The notes beneath the pieces are model-generated. The model saw only the letters and a list, made by a program, of their open reading frames with translations. It was not told the origin of the DNA and did not search any database. Both the position numbers and the translations under genes were made by a program. From Ceratothoa steindachneri (taxonomy: Eukaryota > Arthropoda > Malacostraca > Isopoda > Cymothoidae), in NCBI GenBank assembly GCA_963969495.1, contig OZ018321.1, forward strand, positions 132,650,293 through 132,714,292: a DNA stretch of 64,000 bases, written 5' to 3'. Position 1 is the first letter of the stretch; every line of letters begins with the position of its first letter. Below are positions 20,424 through 31,137 of the stretch, piece by piece.

Positions 20424-22416
20424 ATGGAGGTCCCCCCACCCCCTGTGCTTGCGCGAGGGACCCTCCAATTTACTCTAACCGAAGAGGAGGCTTACTCATC
20501 TCCTTCACCTACGGGTGCAGGGGACTCCCCCTCGCATCCTTCTCTGGAGGTGCTTTCGGGCACCTCCCTTTTTCCAGCGGCAGTCCCATCTTTTATTTTC
20601 AAGGGGACTGCCAAGAAAGCCAGCAGGCAGCCCATAGCAAACCGCTCCCCAACGAAGCGGCTCGGTAGGGCAAACCGCCTTAGGGGGGAGAGGGAAGCCA
20701 GGCCCCTTCGGTCGCTTCCCTCAAAAGACCTGCTGGCAACAATATTAAACCTTGCCGGGGTCAAGGCCTGTGCCTCCCCACACAAGACTGGTGACACTGC
20801 CAAAGGGACCTGCGATGTCCTGGGTTAGGATGGCCAACTGGAGGCCCCTCCTGTGATAGACATGGTCCTTGAGGAAACCCAGCCTCAGACAAAGGGCCTC
20901 CTATGAGAGGGGGGGAATCCTGGCTCGGCGCCAAGCACCAAACCCGAATCCGGCCCAATGCAAGGTCCTCCTCAAATGGCTTTGGTTTCTGAGGCAATAC
21001 AAGGAGAGGAGGCATTTTCTCCGACCGGTGTCTTTACGACTACCAGGACCTTCTCTATTTTGGAAAAGGACCTGGCTGAGGCCGGTTTATCTGGCCTAGG
21101 GGCTTCTGCCGGCGGAGGTGCAGGTTCATTCCTCGCCCTCCTCTCCAAAAAAGAAAAGGCCAAAAAAGACCAAAAAGACTAAAAAGACTCGGGGCTCCTC
21201 TACATCCGCGGGGGCTGCGGGGAGGGATGGATCTGGTGCCACTTTGGTAGGCGACCAAGCCAAGATCGGCACATCCGGCCCCTCTACCCCACCGTGTGTG
21301 GAACCCCTGACTAAGACCAAGTGTGCATTGGGTGGACCCTCGATGACATCGGGGCCACTCATTCAGAAGTAACCTGGCGTTTTTGAGCCTGCTGGCTTCA
21401 ATCGCTTCCTCGTTATTCGCTCCACTGATGAAAAGATGTTGTCCAAGGGCAACATGATCCATCAGAGGAGAGGATTAGCTAGTGTAATTGGTAGAGAGCC
21501 GAAGGTGACCCGTTTCTCGGACGGGGGCCTTCTGGCGAATGCTGCGAATCCCGCCTAGGCGGCCAAGATAAGTGCTCTTCGGACACTTTATGGCACCCCG
21601 GTGAGTGTGACGCCGCACTCTACCATGAACTTTTTTAAAGGAGTAGTTTATGCGAGGGAACTCGTTTACTACTCCATTGAGGACATCACCCTAGAGCTGG
21701 CCGACCATATGGCGGTCAAGTTCGAACGTGTGATGAGAAAACAGGGAGGGACCTCGAGACCCACTCCTACACTCTTCGTCACGTTCGACTGTGACAAGCT
21801 CCCTGAGTCGGTGCGTGCCGGTTGGTACCGCTACCGCGTGAAGGCATTCGTGCCACTGCCGCGGCGGTGCTATTACTGTCATCGCTCATGTAGACGTGAA
21901 AAGTCGGGGTCACCCGAAGTCTGTGTAAATTGCTCCGAGGTCGCACACGATAAGTCCAAATCGTGTGTGGCCAAGTGTGTCGATTGCGGAGAGCCGCACC
22001 ATGCTTCTTCGAAGCAATGTGGTGCATATCTCCTTGAGAAATAAATCCTGGCCGTTCAGGCCCAGGTAAGACTCTCATTCCGCGAGGCTAAGGACTTGGT
22101 CCTGGCGCGCCGGGCTTTGCCTGGGACGTCATATACCCCAGTAGTTAGAAAGGCACCCTCTGCTCCTGGCCCATCCAGGCCAACGAGCACGGCTGTTTCC
22201 GCGCCCATTCAGAGCCCTTCGGCGGGCTCTACCCAACCCGTACACTACCCTGGTAAAGCTGGCGACAAAAAGGGTTCATACCCAGCCCCGGCTAAAACCA
22301 GGGCTCCCCACTCTTTCCCCAGCGTGACCGTTTCCCGAAAGGCGAAACAAACGGCCACGTGCCTCCACCGATCCGTTAGACTCAATGGAGGCAACATTGG
22401 TGAGGATCGTCGCTAG
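20424..22416 (+). pseudogene. I-clade LINE ORF1 (gag-like, CCHC knuckles)
   Basis: ATG at 20424 (MEVPPPPVLARGTLQF). The first third is Ser/Pro-rich and frameshifted; a Lys-rich stretch (SPKKKRPKKTKKTKKT, ~21140) follows. The conserved second half starts ~21390 (FNRFLVIRSTDEKML) and runs through VSVTPHSTMNFFKGVVYARE to zinc knuckles at ~21870-22025: CYYCHRSCRREKSGSPEVC, CVNCSEVAHDKSKSC and CVDCGEPHHASSKQC. In-frame stops at 21556 (TAG) and 22042 (TAA) interrupt an otherwise single frame. The product binds RNA and forms the ribonucleoprotein in intact relatives. Confidence 0.85.
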
Positions 22417-22663
22417 GCCATCGTCGGGGGTTCCTAAAGCTGTCCCCCGAAAAGAGGACAGCAACAAAGGCGCTTCGACTCCTTCGCCCACGCCCCGAGG
22501 TGAAGCGAGTGGCTCGGAGACGGTGGTTCCTCGAAAAGAGTGCCCCCCCGCCTCTGAAGCCGCAACGCCCGCCTAAGGTTTCGAGGTGGAGGAAGGAAAA
22601 GACTCGCATGGCGAGCCCAACCTCCCTTAATAAGTCCTCGAAGGCGACAGCGCCTTCAGGGCT

Positions 22664-25600
22664 TTGTCCGGCCAACAGCGCCCGGGGTTCTGCCCCCGGG
22701 AAGCGTACGGCAATTCCTGTGAAGGTTTTCAGTTCGAGGAGGGCCCCCGCGTCTCCTCCGAGCTAGGTCTGGAGGGCATATTCCTTCAATGGAATTGCCG
22801 TGGACTCCGGGCCAACTGGCAGGATCTGCGGAGGCTCGTCTCGTCCCGTTTCCCGTTAGCTATCTTTTTGCAGGAGACCATACTAGGCGCGTGCCCCCTG
22901 CCCGCCCTCCCGGGGTATAAGGGTCTTGCGACCCCACCACCGCAGGATGGCCGGGCTGGGGGATGCGCAGTTTACACCCGACATGATGTCTCCGTTCGTC
23001 CTTTCTCTTTAGATACCTCCTTTCAGGCAGTGGCTGTGCAGCTGCACCTGGATAGCAGGTATACTATCATTTCTGCGTACATTCCACCGTCAGCTAACTT
23101 CGACGCGGGGGACATCTGCCGCGTCGTGGCACGGTTGCCGATGTTCTATCGCTTGCTTGGAGATCTGAACGGCAGGCATTCTCTCTGGGGAGATTACTCA
23201 ATAAATCCCAGGGGACAAGTCCTTACCGATCTGATCGAAGAGCTTGAGATGGGTGTCCTAAACGTGGATGAGTTTACGCATCACTGTCCGAGAACCGCTT
23301 TATTTTCTTGCCTTGACCTATCTTTGTGCTCTTCGGATGCACAGCCTGATTTTGATTGGGGGGTGGTCAATGACCTCCATGATAGTTATCACTTTCCCAT
23401 TCAAATATCATTTTCAGGGCAACTGCCGCCTGAGAGACCACCTCGGTGGTGCTTTGCGTGGGCGCGGTGGCCTGCATTTCAGGAAATGACTGAATACTCT
23501 ATCTAGGTCGAGGAGTTTAGGTCGGTAGATGAGGCCGTTGAGTTCTTCTCCGGCAACCTCATCGCCGTGTGCCTGATTACTATTCCTAGGAGGTCTGGCC
23601 GTTTTGAACGCTGACCACTCTCATGGTGGTCGCCTGAGTGTGAGACGGCCCTCAAACAGAAGCGTTATGCCTACATGCGCTATAAGCGCGGCCCGAACGA
23701 TTTCACTGTCGCTGAATTTCGTCGGGCTAGGGCTAGGTTCCGGTATATTTCGAAGCACGCCTGCCACTCTTCTTGGCAGGCATCCGTATCTTCACTTAAC
23801 GGGAACACTTCTTTAGCTGAGGTGTGGAATTGAGTCAAAAGGATTCGGGACAAGTTCTCGCAGGACCTCCCTCCCGTTCTCCAGGAGAATGGGACCGCAA
23901 TCTCGGACCCCGCGTCCGTGGCGGAACCCTTAGCGAACGCTTTTCCGCATTCTCTAGCCGGGATGCTGCTCCGTTAGCATTAAATACACGTCATAATGTC
24001 GCGGAAGGCCGCCTGCTGGACTTTATCTCCAGAGGTGGAGAACCCTTCAACGACAAGTTTACTGTGACTGAGTTGCGTTTCACTCTCGCTTCGTGCGCGG
24101 ACACCGCTTATGGTCCGGACGATGTCCCGTACGCCATGCGTCGACACCTGGGTGAGCAAGGCATGGCCATTCTGTTAGATTTGTTGAACAGGATCTGGGT
24201 GGAAGGTCTTTTCCCAGACTCCTGGCGAATCGCTTTTGTGCTCGCCTTTCGCAAACCAGGGAGAGATCACGCTTCTCCGACCGGTTTTCGCCCAATTTCT
24301 CTAACCTCTTGCGTGTGCAAGTTGATGCAGAAATTGGTAAATTTTAGATTAGCCTTTTTCCTGAACAGTGGAGGCCATCTGTCTTTCGCAAAGTGTGGCT
24401 TTCGCAGTTTCCACTCCACGTTGGATGGTCTGCTCCGACTGGAAAATGCCGTCTGCGAGGCTTTCCTTCGTAGCCAGCACTACGCCACGGTCTTTTACGA
24501 TCTAAAGAAGGCCTATGATACCGCATGGCAAAACGGTATCATGGAGACTCTCGACACGATAGGGGTGAGGGGACGCCTCCCAATGTTTATATCTGAATTT
24601 TTGCGAGATCGTCGATTCCGCGTACGGGTGGGGGGGAGCCCTCTCCAGCCCAAAGGAGCAAGAAGAGGGTGTCCGCAGAAAAGTGTCCTCAGTATCACAC
24701 TCTTTGCCCTGAGCATCAACGGCATCACCTCGGTGCTGCCGGAAGATGTTCTCGTTACGCTCTACGTGGACGACCTTTCGATCTCTTTTGGCGCGGCCTC
24801 AGATGCCAACTTTGGAGCGTCGACTCCAACAGGCATTGAACCACGTCTCTCGCTGTGCCGAAGCGCACAGGTTTCGGTTTTCTTTGGCCAAGACTAAGGT
24901 GGTGCACTTCCGCCGCCATCCACGGCTTCACCCCGACCCAGATTTGTTTCTTAATGGGGTGCGCCTGGATGTGGTTGAGTAGCACCGTTTCCTTGGTCTT
25001 GTATTCGACCGACGCCTCACCTGGGAAGCTCATATTCGCAGCCTTAGGGTCTCTTGTACCCGCGCCATACACATTCTCCATGCAGTGACGTTCAGCGCTT
25101 GGGGTGCTGATAGGGCTACTTCCCTACTTTTTTATCGATCCTTTGTTCTTTCAAAGCTTGACTACGGATGCGAGGTTTATGCATCCGCAGCCGAGCGTTT
25201 ATTGCGGAAGGTGGATTCGATCCACCACACCGGCCTTCGCCTTGCAACCGGTGCCTTCCGCACTTCCCCCATTGAGAGCCTGTTGGTCGATGCTGGGGAG
25301 ATGCTACTCGCTCTGCGCCGCGTGCAGTGCATCACTCGCCTGTACACACGAGCCGGCACCTCCCTCAGTCACCAACAGCTCTCACTGCATCCGCAGCTGA
25401 TCTCAATGGTGCCTATGCTGCCGAGAGACGCCAGTCATACCCTGAGCCCTTTGGGTTTAGGGCCAGGAAACTTCTTCGAGAGGTAGATATAGCCCTCAGG
25501 CCGAGGGCACCCCTGGTTCTGCCCAGGACGCCACCCTGGAGGGTACACCATTTGGCTATTTGTCGCCACGCCTCTGCTCCTAAAACTTGTAGTGCGCCGG

Positions 25601-26483
25601 GAGTATTGCGTTCGACCTTTTTGGAGCACACATCGTGTCACGCTGGAACCGTGCCAGTGTATACGGATAGCTCCAAGTTTTAAGAGTGGGTCGGCTTCCA
25701 CGCCGTATCCCCTCTGTTTGAAGTCAGCGGGGCTCTACCAGGCGCTGCGTCTGTCTTCACGGCCGAGCTGGTGGCAATACACCACTCGGTCCGGGAGATT
25801 ACGCGACGTGCCTGGTTCAGAGACCAGATTGTGATCTTTAGCGACTCACAAAGTGCCCTGAGTGCTCTCGGGGCATTGGAATCTCCGCATCCCCTGGTTA
25901 ACCATATCCGTGACACCATGGTTTTGGCGAGCCGAAAGGATGTCGAGATTATCTTCTGCTGGGTTCCTGGACATGTAGGAATTGCGGGGAATGAGCGCGC
26001 CGATGAGGGCGCCAAAGAGTCCACGAGGACTCTGCGACCGGACCAGCGTTTCGCTCTTCCTCACACCGACTACATGGCAGGAATACGGGCAGCTCCCATG
26101 ACTGCTTGGCAAAAAGGATGGGAGACGGTCGAAGGGAACTTAAAGTTGCGTATGGACTGTTCGTATGAACCCTTTCCCCAATGCCGCGGTGGCTTCAGGT
26201 TGCTTTCTGTCGTCTCCGAATCGGACACACTCGTGTGACGCATCGCTATTTGATGGAGCGCTCGCCTGCGCCCTATTGCAACGACTGCGTCGTCCCCCAG
26301 ACTGTTCGGCACATTCTTGTCGAATGTCCCAGTCTGGGTGATCTTCGCGCACGATACCTGTCCCGGTACCGGGATTGGCGGGGTTGCTACCGCCTGTCCC
26401 TTGTACTCGGGACAGATTCGTGCACATTGATTTGTGGACTTTTTGACTTCTTGGGGGAGGTCGGCCTTCTCCCTATTATTTAA
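22664..26483 (+). pseudogene. I-clade LINE ORF2 (endonuclease-RT-RNase H-C2HC)
   Basis: Endonuclease: IFLQWNCRGLRAN (~22780), FLQET, GDLNGRHSLWG (~23158) and a damaged terminal motif HDSYHFPI where related copy E keeps GSDHF. RT: TAYGPDDVPYAM, GFRPISLTSC, FYDLKKAYDTAW and intact YVDD at 24762-24773. RNase H: VYTDSS (~25660, followed by a stop), FSDSQSAL (~25840) and AGNERADEGAKE (~25983). C-terminal C2HC: CNDCVVPQTVRHILVECP (~26275). Stops at 23504, 23834-region and 25681, and frameshifts near 24805, 25430 and 26200, split it into separate frames. Encodes the enzymes of target-primed reverse transcription in intact relatives. Confidence 0.9.
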
Positions 26484-26604
26484 GCAAGGTTTGTTTTTTT
26501 GTTTTGTTTTGTTATTTTAAAGTAGCCTAGAACTAGGCCAGTTTTAATACGGCGACTAATGCCCAAGTAGGCAGTCGCCAGATGAGCTCTTAAAAAAAAA
26601 AAAA

Positions 26605-27230
26605 TAGAGCGTTAACTCCAACAGGCATCTAACCACGTCTCTTGCTATGCCGAAGCGCTCAGGTTTCGTTTTCTTTGGCCAAGACAAAGGTGGTTCACTT
26701 CTGCCAGCATCCACAGCACCACTCCGACCCAGATTTGTTTCTTAATGGGGTGCGCGTGGAAGTAGTTGAATCGCACCGTTTCCTTAGTCTTTTATTTGAC
26801 TGACGCCTCACCTGGGAGGCTCATATTCCTAGCCTTAGGGTCTCTTGTACCCGCGCCATGGATATTCTACTTTCCGTGACGTTCAGCGCTTGGGGCGCTT
26901 CTAGGGATACTGCACTGTTTTTTTATCGATCCTTTGTTCGTTCGAAGCTTGAATACGGATGCGAGTTTTATGCATCCGCAGCCGAGCGTTTATTGCGGAA
27001 GTTGGATCCACTCAACGGCCTTGTAGGTCGTATACTCCTTCGACGGTGGAAGGCGGACCTCCTCCCGACGCCTGAGCTTGCTTCCTAATTGTTGCCATTT
27101 TCCCTTTTTATTGTTGTTGTGTTTTCATATTCTTATTTTAAAGTCGGCTAGTGCTAGGCTGTCGTGATCACGACGACTTGTGCCCAAGTTTGTAATCGCC
27201 AGATACGCTCCTAAAATTAAAAAAAAAATA
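26605..27230 (+). mobile_element. I-clade LINE copy B, 5'-truncated, in tandem after copy A
   Basis: Begins directly after the A tract of copy A at a point equal to copy A ~24815 (GAGCGTTAACTCCAACAGGC) and runs through the RT C-terminus (FSAWGASRDTALFFYRSF, LEYGCEFYASAAERLL). A large internal deletion at ~27010 then joins it to the 3' UTR. Ends TCGCCAGATACGCTCC plus an A-rich tail at ~27218-27228. Confidence 0.85.
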
Positions 27231-28865
27231 ATTATGTCACTAACCTGGATTACTGTATTTTGGTTTAACCATACTTAATTATATTGCCAACTGACCTGGT
27301 GGTCAAAAGAAGATTAGCATGATAGGGAATTCTAGAGAATATTCTTTTTTGACAAAGAGCGAGGGAGAGAGGGATGCATCAGTAATGGCTGATTTAAATC
27401 CTGGAAAGGAAAGGAGAATGGCTTGTCCATTGTTTTTAAATATTAAGGAATTTACCTTCCAGTTCAAAATGCCAATTCGTGAAGGCTTGACTCGGACTTT
27501 GAAAACACATATTTAGTGTCTCTAAAATATTTGAAAAACATAAAATTTTCGAAATATTAAAAGATCATATAAATTAAATCAGCCATTATCTTAGGGCGCA
27601 ACCGGCTACCTTCTACGGCGAACCGTTTGAGAAACACGCTTAAAGATATTGCCAGGCCCCTTAAAGAAATTAGGAAACTTCGTGGTGAGTACTTAGGAGC
27701 TATGAACTCTGAAACTAAGACCATTGCTCTGCTGAAGTTCAACTATCGGCCCGAAAAGCAATTAGTACATTTTATAACAGTAAATACCATCAAAATTGAA
27801 ATATACATATTTCCAAACTTAAAAAGAATAGACAAATTAATAATATTTTTCCAAATTACTTTCATTTTCGTAAGCAATTCCTTATTTGTACGCATAAATA
27901 CATCATTGTTTATTCTGTTAACTCGAAGAACTTAAGTACCATTTAAAAAGAAACAAAAGACAAGATTATAATATTTTTATTTGAATAAATATAAAAATCT
28001 GGGATAAGACTGCAGGTAATAATTACAACTCAATAGCTTCTATTATTCAATATAAATTAAATTAATCGAGGATTTAGAAGCAAATTTGTGATTTTAAGCA
28101 TTAAAATGAGAGATATAGTGCCATTTGGCAACTATTGGGTGATGGTTCCCAGACGTCATCATGTCAGCTAATTAATCATCGAGAATTAGTCCTTAAATGA
28201 GTTTAATCTTTAAAAGACAACTGATACATAGCTTTGTTTTATTTCGGTAAAAAAAAATCTTTAATTAAAAACAAAGAATATAAAATAAAATAAACTTTAA
28301 AAACTTTTATTTTAATGTATTAAATGCTATAAATATGAAATTATTTTATCAATGAAATATGAAAGAAATGTAGATTATTATTTAATTATTATGTATTATT
28401 AAATAAAAAATTATAAGATTCCATAATAATGTGAACAATTGTGAAATAAATTAATGTAACTATAATGTACAAATTTAATCTTATTTTCAACTCATATCAA
28501 ATGTAAAAAAATTAATTCCATTTGTAATCTGTTAAATACCGACATCTAGTCGGATAGTTTACATATAAGGGAAATTTGAAAATGCCTCAAAAAGAAGAAG
28601 AATAGATATGAAGAGATAAATTACCTGAAGAAAGCTTGATCTGAACACTTTCTAAGTTCCCACCGAATAAAGAATAATGAATCTAGCTCCGAATATTTAT
28701 TATACTTAAAGAAATCCTTGATCACCTTTACCCAGCCTGCAATCAAGAAATACAACCTTTACTCAAGAAAGCAGATAACTCTACCCTTTAGACCCAGTGC
28801 CTAACGTAAAAAGCACTCCAAGAAGAATCGATCCAGTAGACACCAAGCCGAAGTAAGAAACGTAT
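27231..28865. other. AT-rich DNA (right end of hAT, then flank)
   Basis: To 27637 this is presumably hAT non-coding sequence. Beyond the duplication at 27638-27645 it is AT-rich with small unrecognised frames (27627-27935 plus). No gene supported. Confidence 0.4.
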
Positions 28866-29042
28866 CTTGATGATGATGCTTTTTGTTTTTGACGCATTCC
28901 TGTGGATGGTTCTAATTGTATATTGTAGATGCATGATCTGATACAATCCTATGGATGCATTTTGTCAGTGGGTTTTGACAGATGCGGATGACCTTTGATA
29001 GGCCCTTGTGGCTTTTGTCATTCGTGAAATTATGTTATGTTA
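28866..29042 (+). repeat. (ATGTT)-tailed dispersed repeat, second plus-strand copy
   Basis: Matches 6446-6600 from GATGATGC through GACAGATGCGGATGACCTTT and TTGTGGCTTTTGTCAT, ending in ATTATGTTATGTT. It carries a ~25-bp insertion relative to the first copy (GATCTGATACAATCCTATGG region). Here no CR1-like coding sequence precedes it, so this unit may also move as a SINE. Confidence 0.85.
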
Positions 29043-31137
29043 CCCAGGAGTGGTAACAAAACTCGGTGAAAAATTATCCTTGGTAACCAAACTACTCACG
29101 ACATGGCTCTAACACCTATAAGGTTGTTATTTAAAACTAACAAGTAAGTTTAGGTTATTTGAAGTAAACCTATGTAATTTGAACATATATTTAACTTATA
29201 TAGAAATTAAATTAACTCCTAAACTCCGAAATAAATTAAAATATCCTGCTGAATAGGTCCGTATTTTCGTATCTCATACACCACAAAAATTCAAACAAAT
29301 AGGATTCCAACATCGAGGGTGACTCCTCAACCATCAGACTTCGCCAAATGGTCGGGGAAAGATTTCGTATTTTCTTGAGTGTTTCTCCATTATTAGGGAT
29401 CCGCGGTACAAGTTCTTTGCACGCTTTTAATCAAAATTGGTGGCATCTAAATTGAATTTCAACTAAGGGCTCCTTTGTTATCATGTTTAATTTGATCTCG
29501 GTTAACCCGGGTGGAAATCCAAATTTCAACTCAACATTGTTCAGAGAGAGAGAAAAACTCATTGGTCATTCAAGTTAGTCCCTAATTTTACAGAGGCGGA
29601 CTTTAAAAGTCGTCGCAAAAGAAATATTGTAAAAATTTCCAGTTCATTTAGGACACTGCAATGACCCAAATCTCTTTTTGAAAAAGTAAACTCATCTTTT
29701 CGAAGTCATTTAAACTAATCTTAAAAAGGTGAAATAAAAATCATTGGGATGATCATAATATATGGTATGCAGTTATCGCGATAAATACTTATCGCAAGTT
29801 AATGCTGCAATCTGAAAATAGATTTATAGTTTGATCCGTTTATCAAGAACTCTTTTCGTGCTATTGCCTCTTGCAAGCCAACGTGTACCTGACAGAGGTA
29901 CAAATCGTAAAGGTTTTTTCGGTTATTGATATGTTTGTAGATATTTAAATACCTTTTTTTTTCTTAAGGTAGATTTGCGAAACCAATTATATGTTTCTCA
30001 TAGCATAGAATTTATATTTCACGGCAGTTGTTCCAAAGCCTTTGAGCACACTAAATGTAATGAATAGCAATGCATTCATTCAGAAGTAAGTACGGTTATC
30101 CACTTCATCAATATATGTATACCGAATGATGATTGCCGTATAAAATTAAATTTATATTTGTGCCTAATGCAAATAATGTTTTAAATCTATACCAATTTCC
30201 CGAAAATATTCTGTTAATTTTTATAAGGTCTCTTACATAGTCCAAAGAAACGAAAATGATTTTGTTGTGATTAGCACTATAATTACGAAAGCAAACAGAA
30301 GAATGTTTCCCGCATGCATTATATGTAGACTCTTCCATTATTAGGGAAGATGAAGTATTCTGCACGTCGAAAACTTGTTCTTTTAAACGCGCTGGTAAAA
30401 TAACAATTTTATCAAAGACGTGGATTTTGTTCTATGAAGCCGTAAATTCTCAAAATTTGAAATAGTTGTGGAAGGTAAGTTCTTTTTAAGGAATATCATT
30501 TAAATGATCATTGGCTGTTAAAGACTAGTATTAAGAAATGAATAGTGAGACCTGCAGTTCATATTTAGCATGAGCATTGAACCTCGGTAAAAAGACTGAT
30601 TCCAGCTTCGATATTAAAGCTAAAACGGAATCATGGGCGGAAATATCTAGGAGACTATATAGGTGAATTGCAACTACCAGGGTATAAGCTAATCAATAAA
30701 GACCGTAAGCATAAATTTAAATATTGTTAGTTCTGGGTCATTTACTATATTTTACTATTATTTTAGTTACCCATAAAAGATCAAATTTACCGTTTTCTAT
30801 CATCAATACATTTATGTAGTCTGAAAAATATTTGTCTAAAAAAATGTAAAAATGTATTAGAGAGATATCAAAAGTATGAAACCTGTTAAAAATGACCCTT
30901 AATTTAGTTTGGTCTAAATCCAAAATTGCAAGTAGCCAGTACTCATTACTCAGTGGAAGGCAATATTCCAGTAGTGTTGCCAGTTCTGGTAACTGTTTAT
31001 AGAGCATTTACATTTTAGTTGAATGCTAGTAAAGGCTGTGGATCATTTTAGAATAACATATAATTATTTGGTAGAGATTATTTCTTAATCTAAGTGCCAT
31101 TTTTTCATTTGCAGATATACTTGCGATTAGTGTGACA
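29043..31137. other. Long AT-rich stretch without a recognised feature
   Basis: Over 2 kb with only short frames (for example 30108-30365 and 30738-31007 minus), none recognisable. A pyrimidine tract with TTTGCAG at 31107-31114 could be a splice acceptor for the open frame that begins at 31138. Confidence 0.4.

Larger units (their letters stand above)
19599..26604 (+). mobile_element. I-clade non-LTR retrotransposon, longest copy (copy A)
   Basis: About 7 kb with tandem 5' UTR monomers, gag-like ORF1, ORF2 (endonuclease, RT, RNase H, C2HC) and a 3' UTR ending TCGCCAGATGAGCTCTT plus a 13-base A tract at 26591. Assigned to the I clade because RNase H follows RT and the RT reads RPISLTSCVCKLM, DLKKAYDTAW and LYVDDLSISF. 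Multiple stops and frameshifts. It lies inside the hAT element, and AATTAT(AT)GTC sequences flank the 5' end of A and the 3' end of copy B, which may be a decayed target duplication. Confidence 0.9.
17498..27637 (-). mobile_element. hAT (ZBED/FAM200-like) DNA transposon with nested LINEs
   Basis: Left end CAGTGTTTCTCAAAC at 17498; right end GTTTGAGAAACAC at 27625-27637. The outer flanks GCCTAAAG (17490-17497) and GCTTAAAG (27638-27645) match in 7 of 8 bases, the duplication length of hAT elements. The transposase remnant is on minus at 17767-19341. The element is stretched to ~10.1 kb by two I-clade LINE copies (19599-27230). The right terminus has lost its last two bases relative to the left. 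Confidence 0.65.

Noticed and set aside
20492..21462. Minus-strand frames of 76-135 codons
   Set aside because: Antisense shadows of the GC-rich LINE ORF1.
21601..22044. A CCHC zinc-finger host gene
   Set aside because: The frame continues past its stop in the same reading frame and sits in LINE ORF1 order, with a homologous piece at 63.4 kb.
25771..26238. A stand-alone RNase H gene
   Set aside because: It is in register with the LINE RT upstream and the C2HC end downstream, and recurs in the same position in copies C, E and G.
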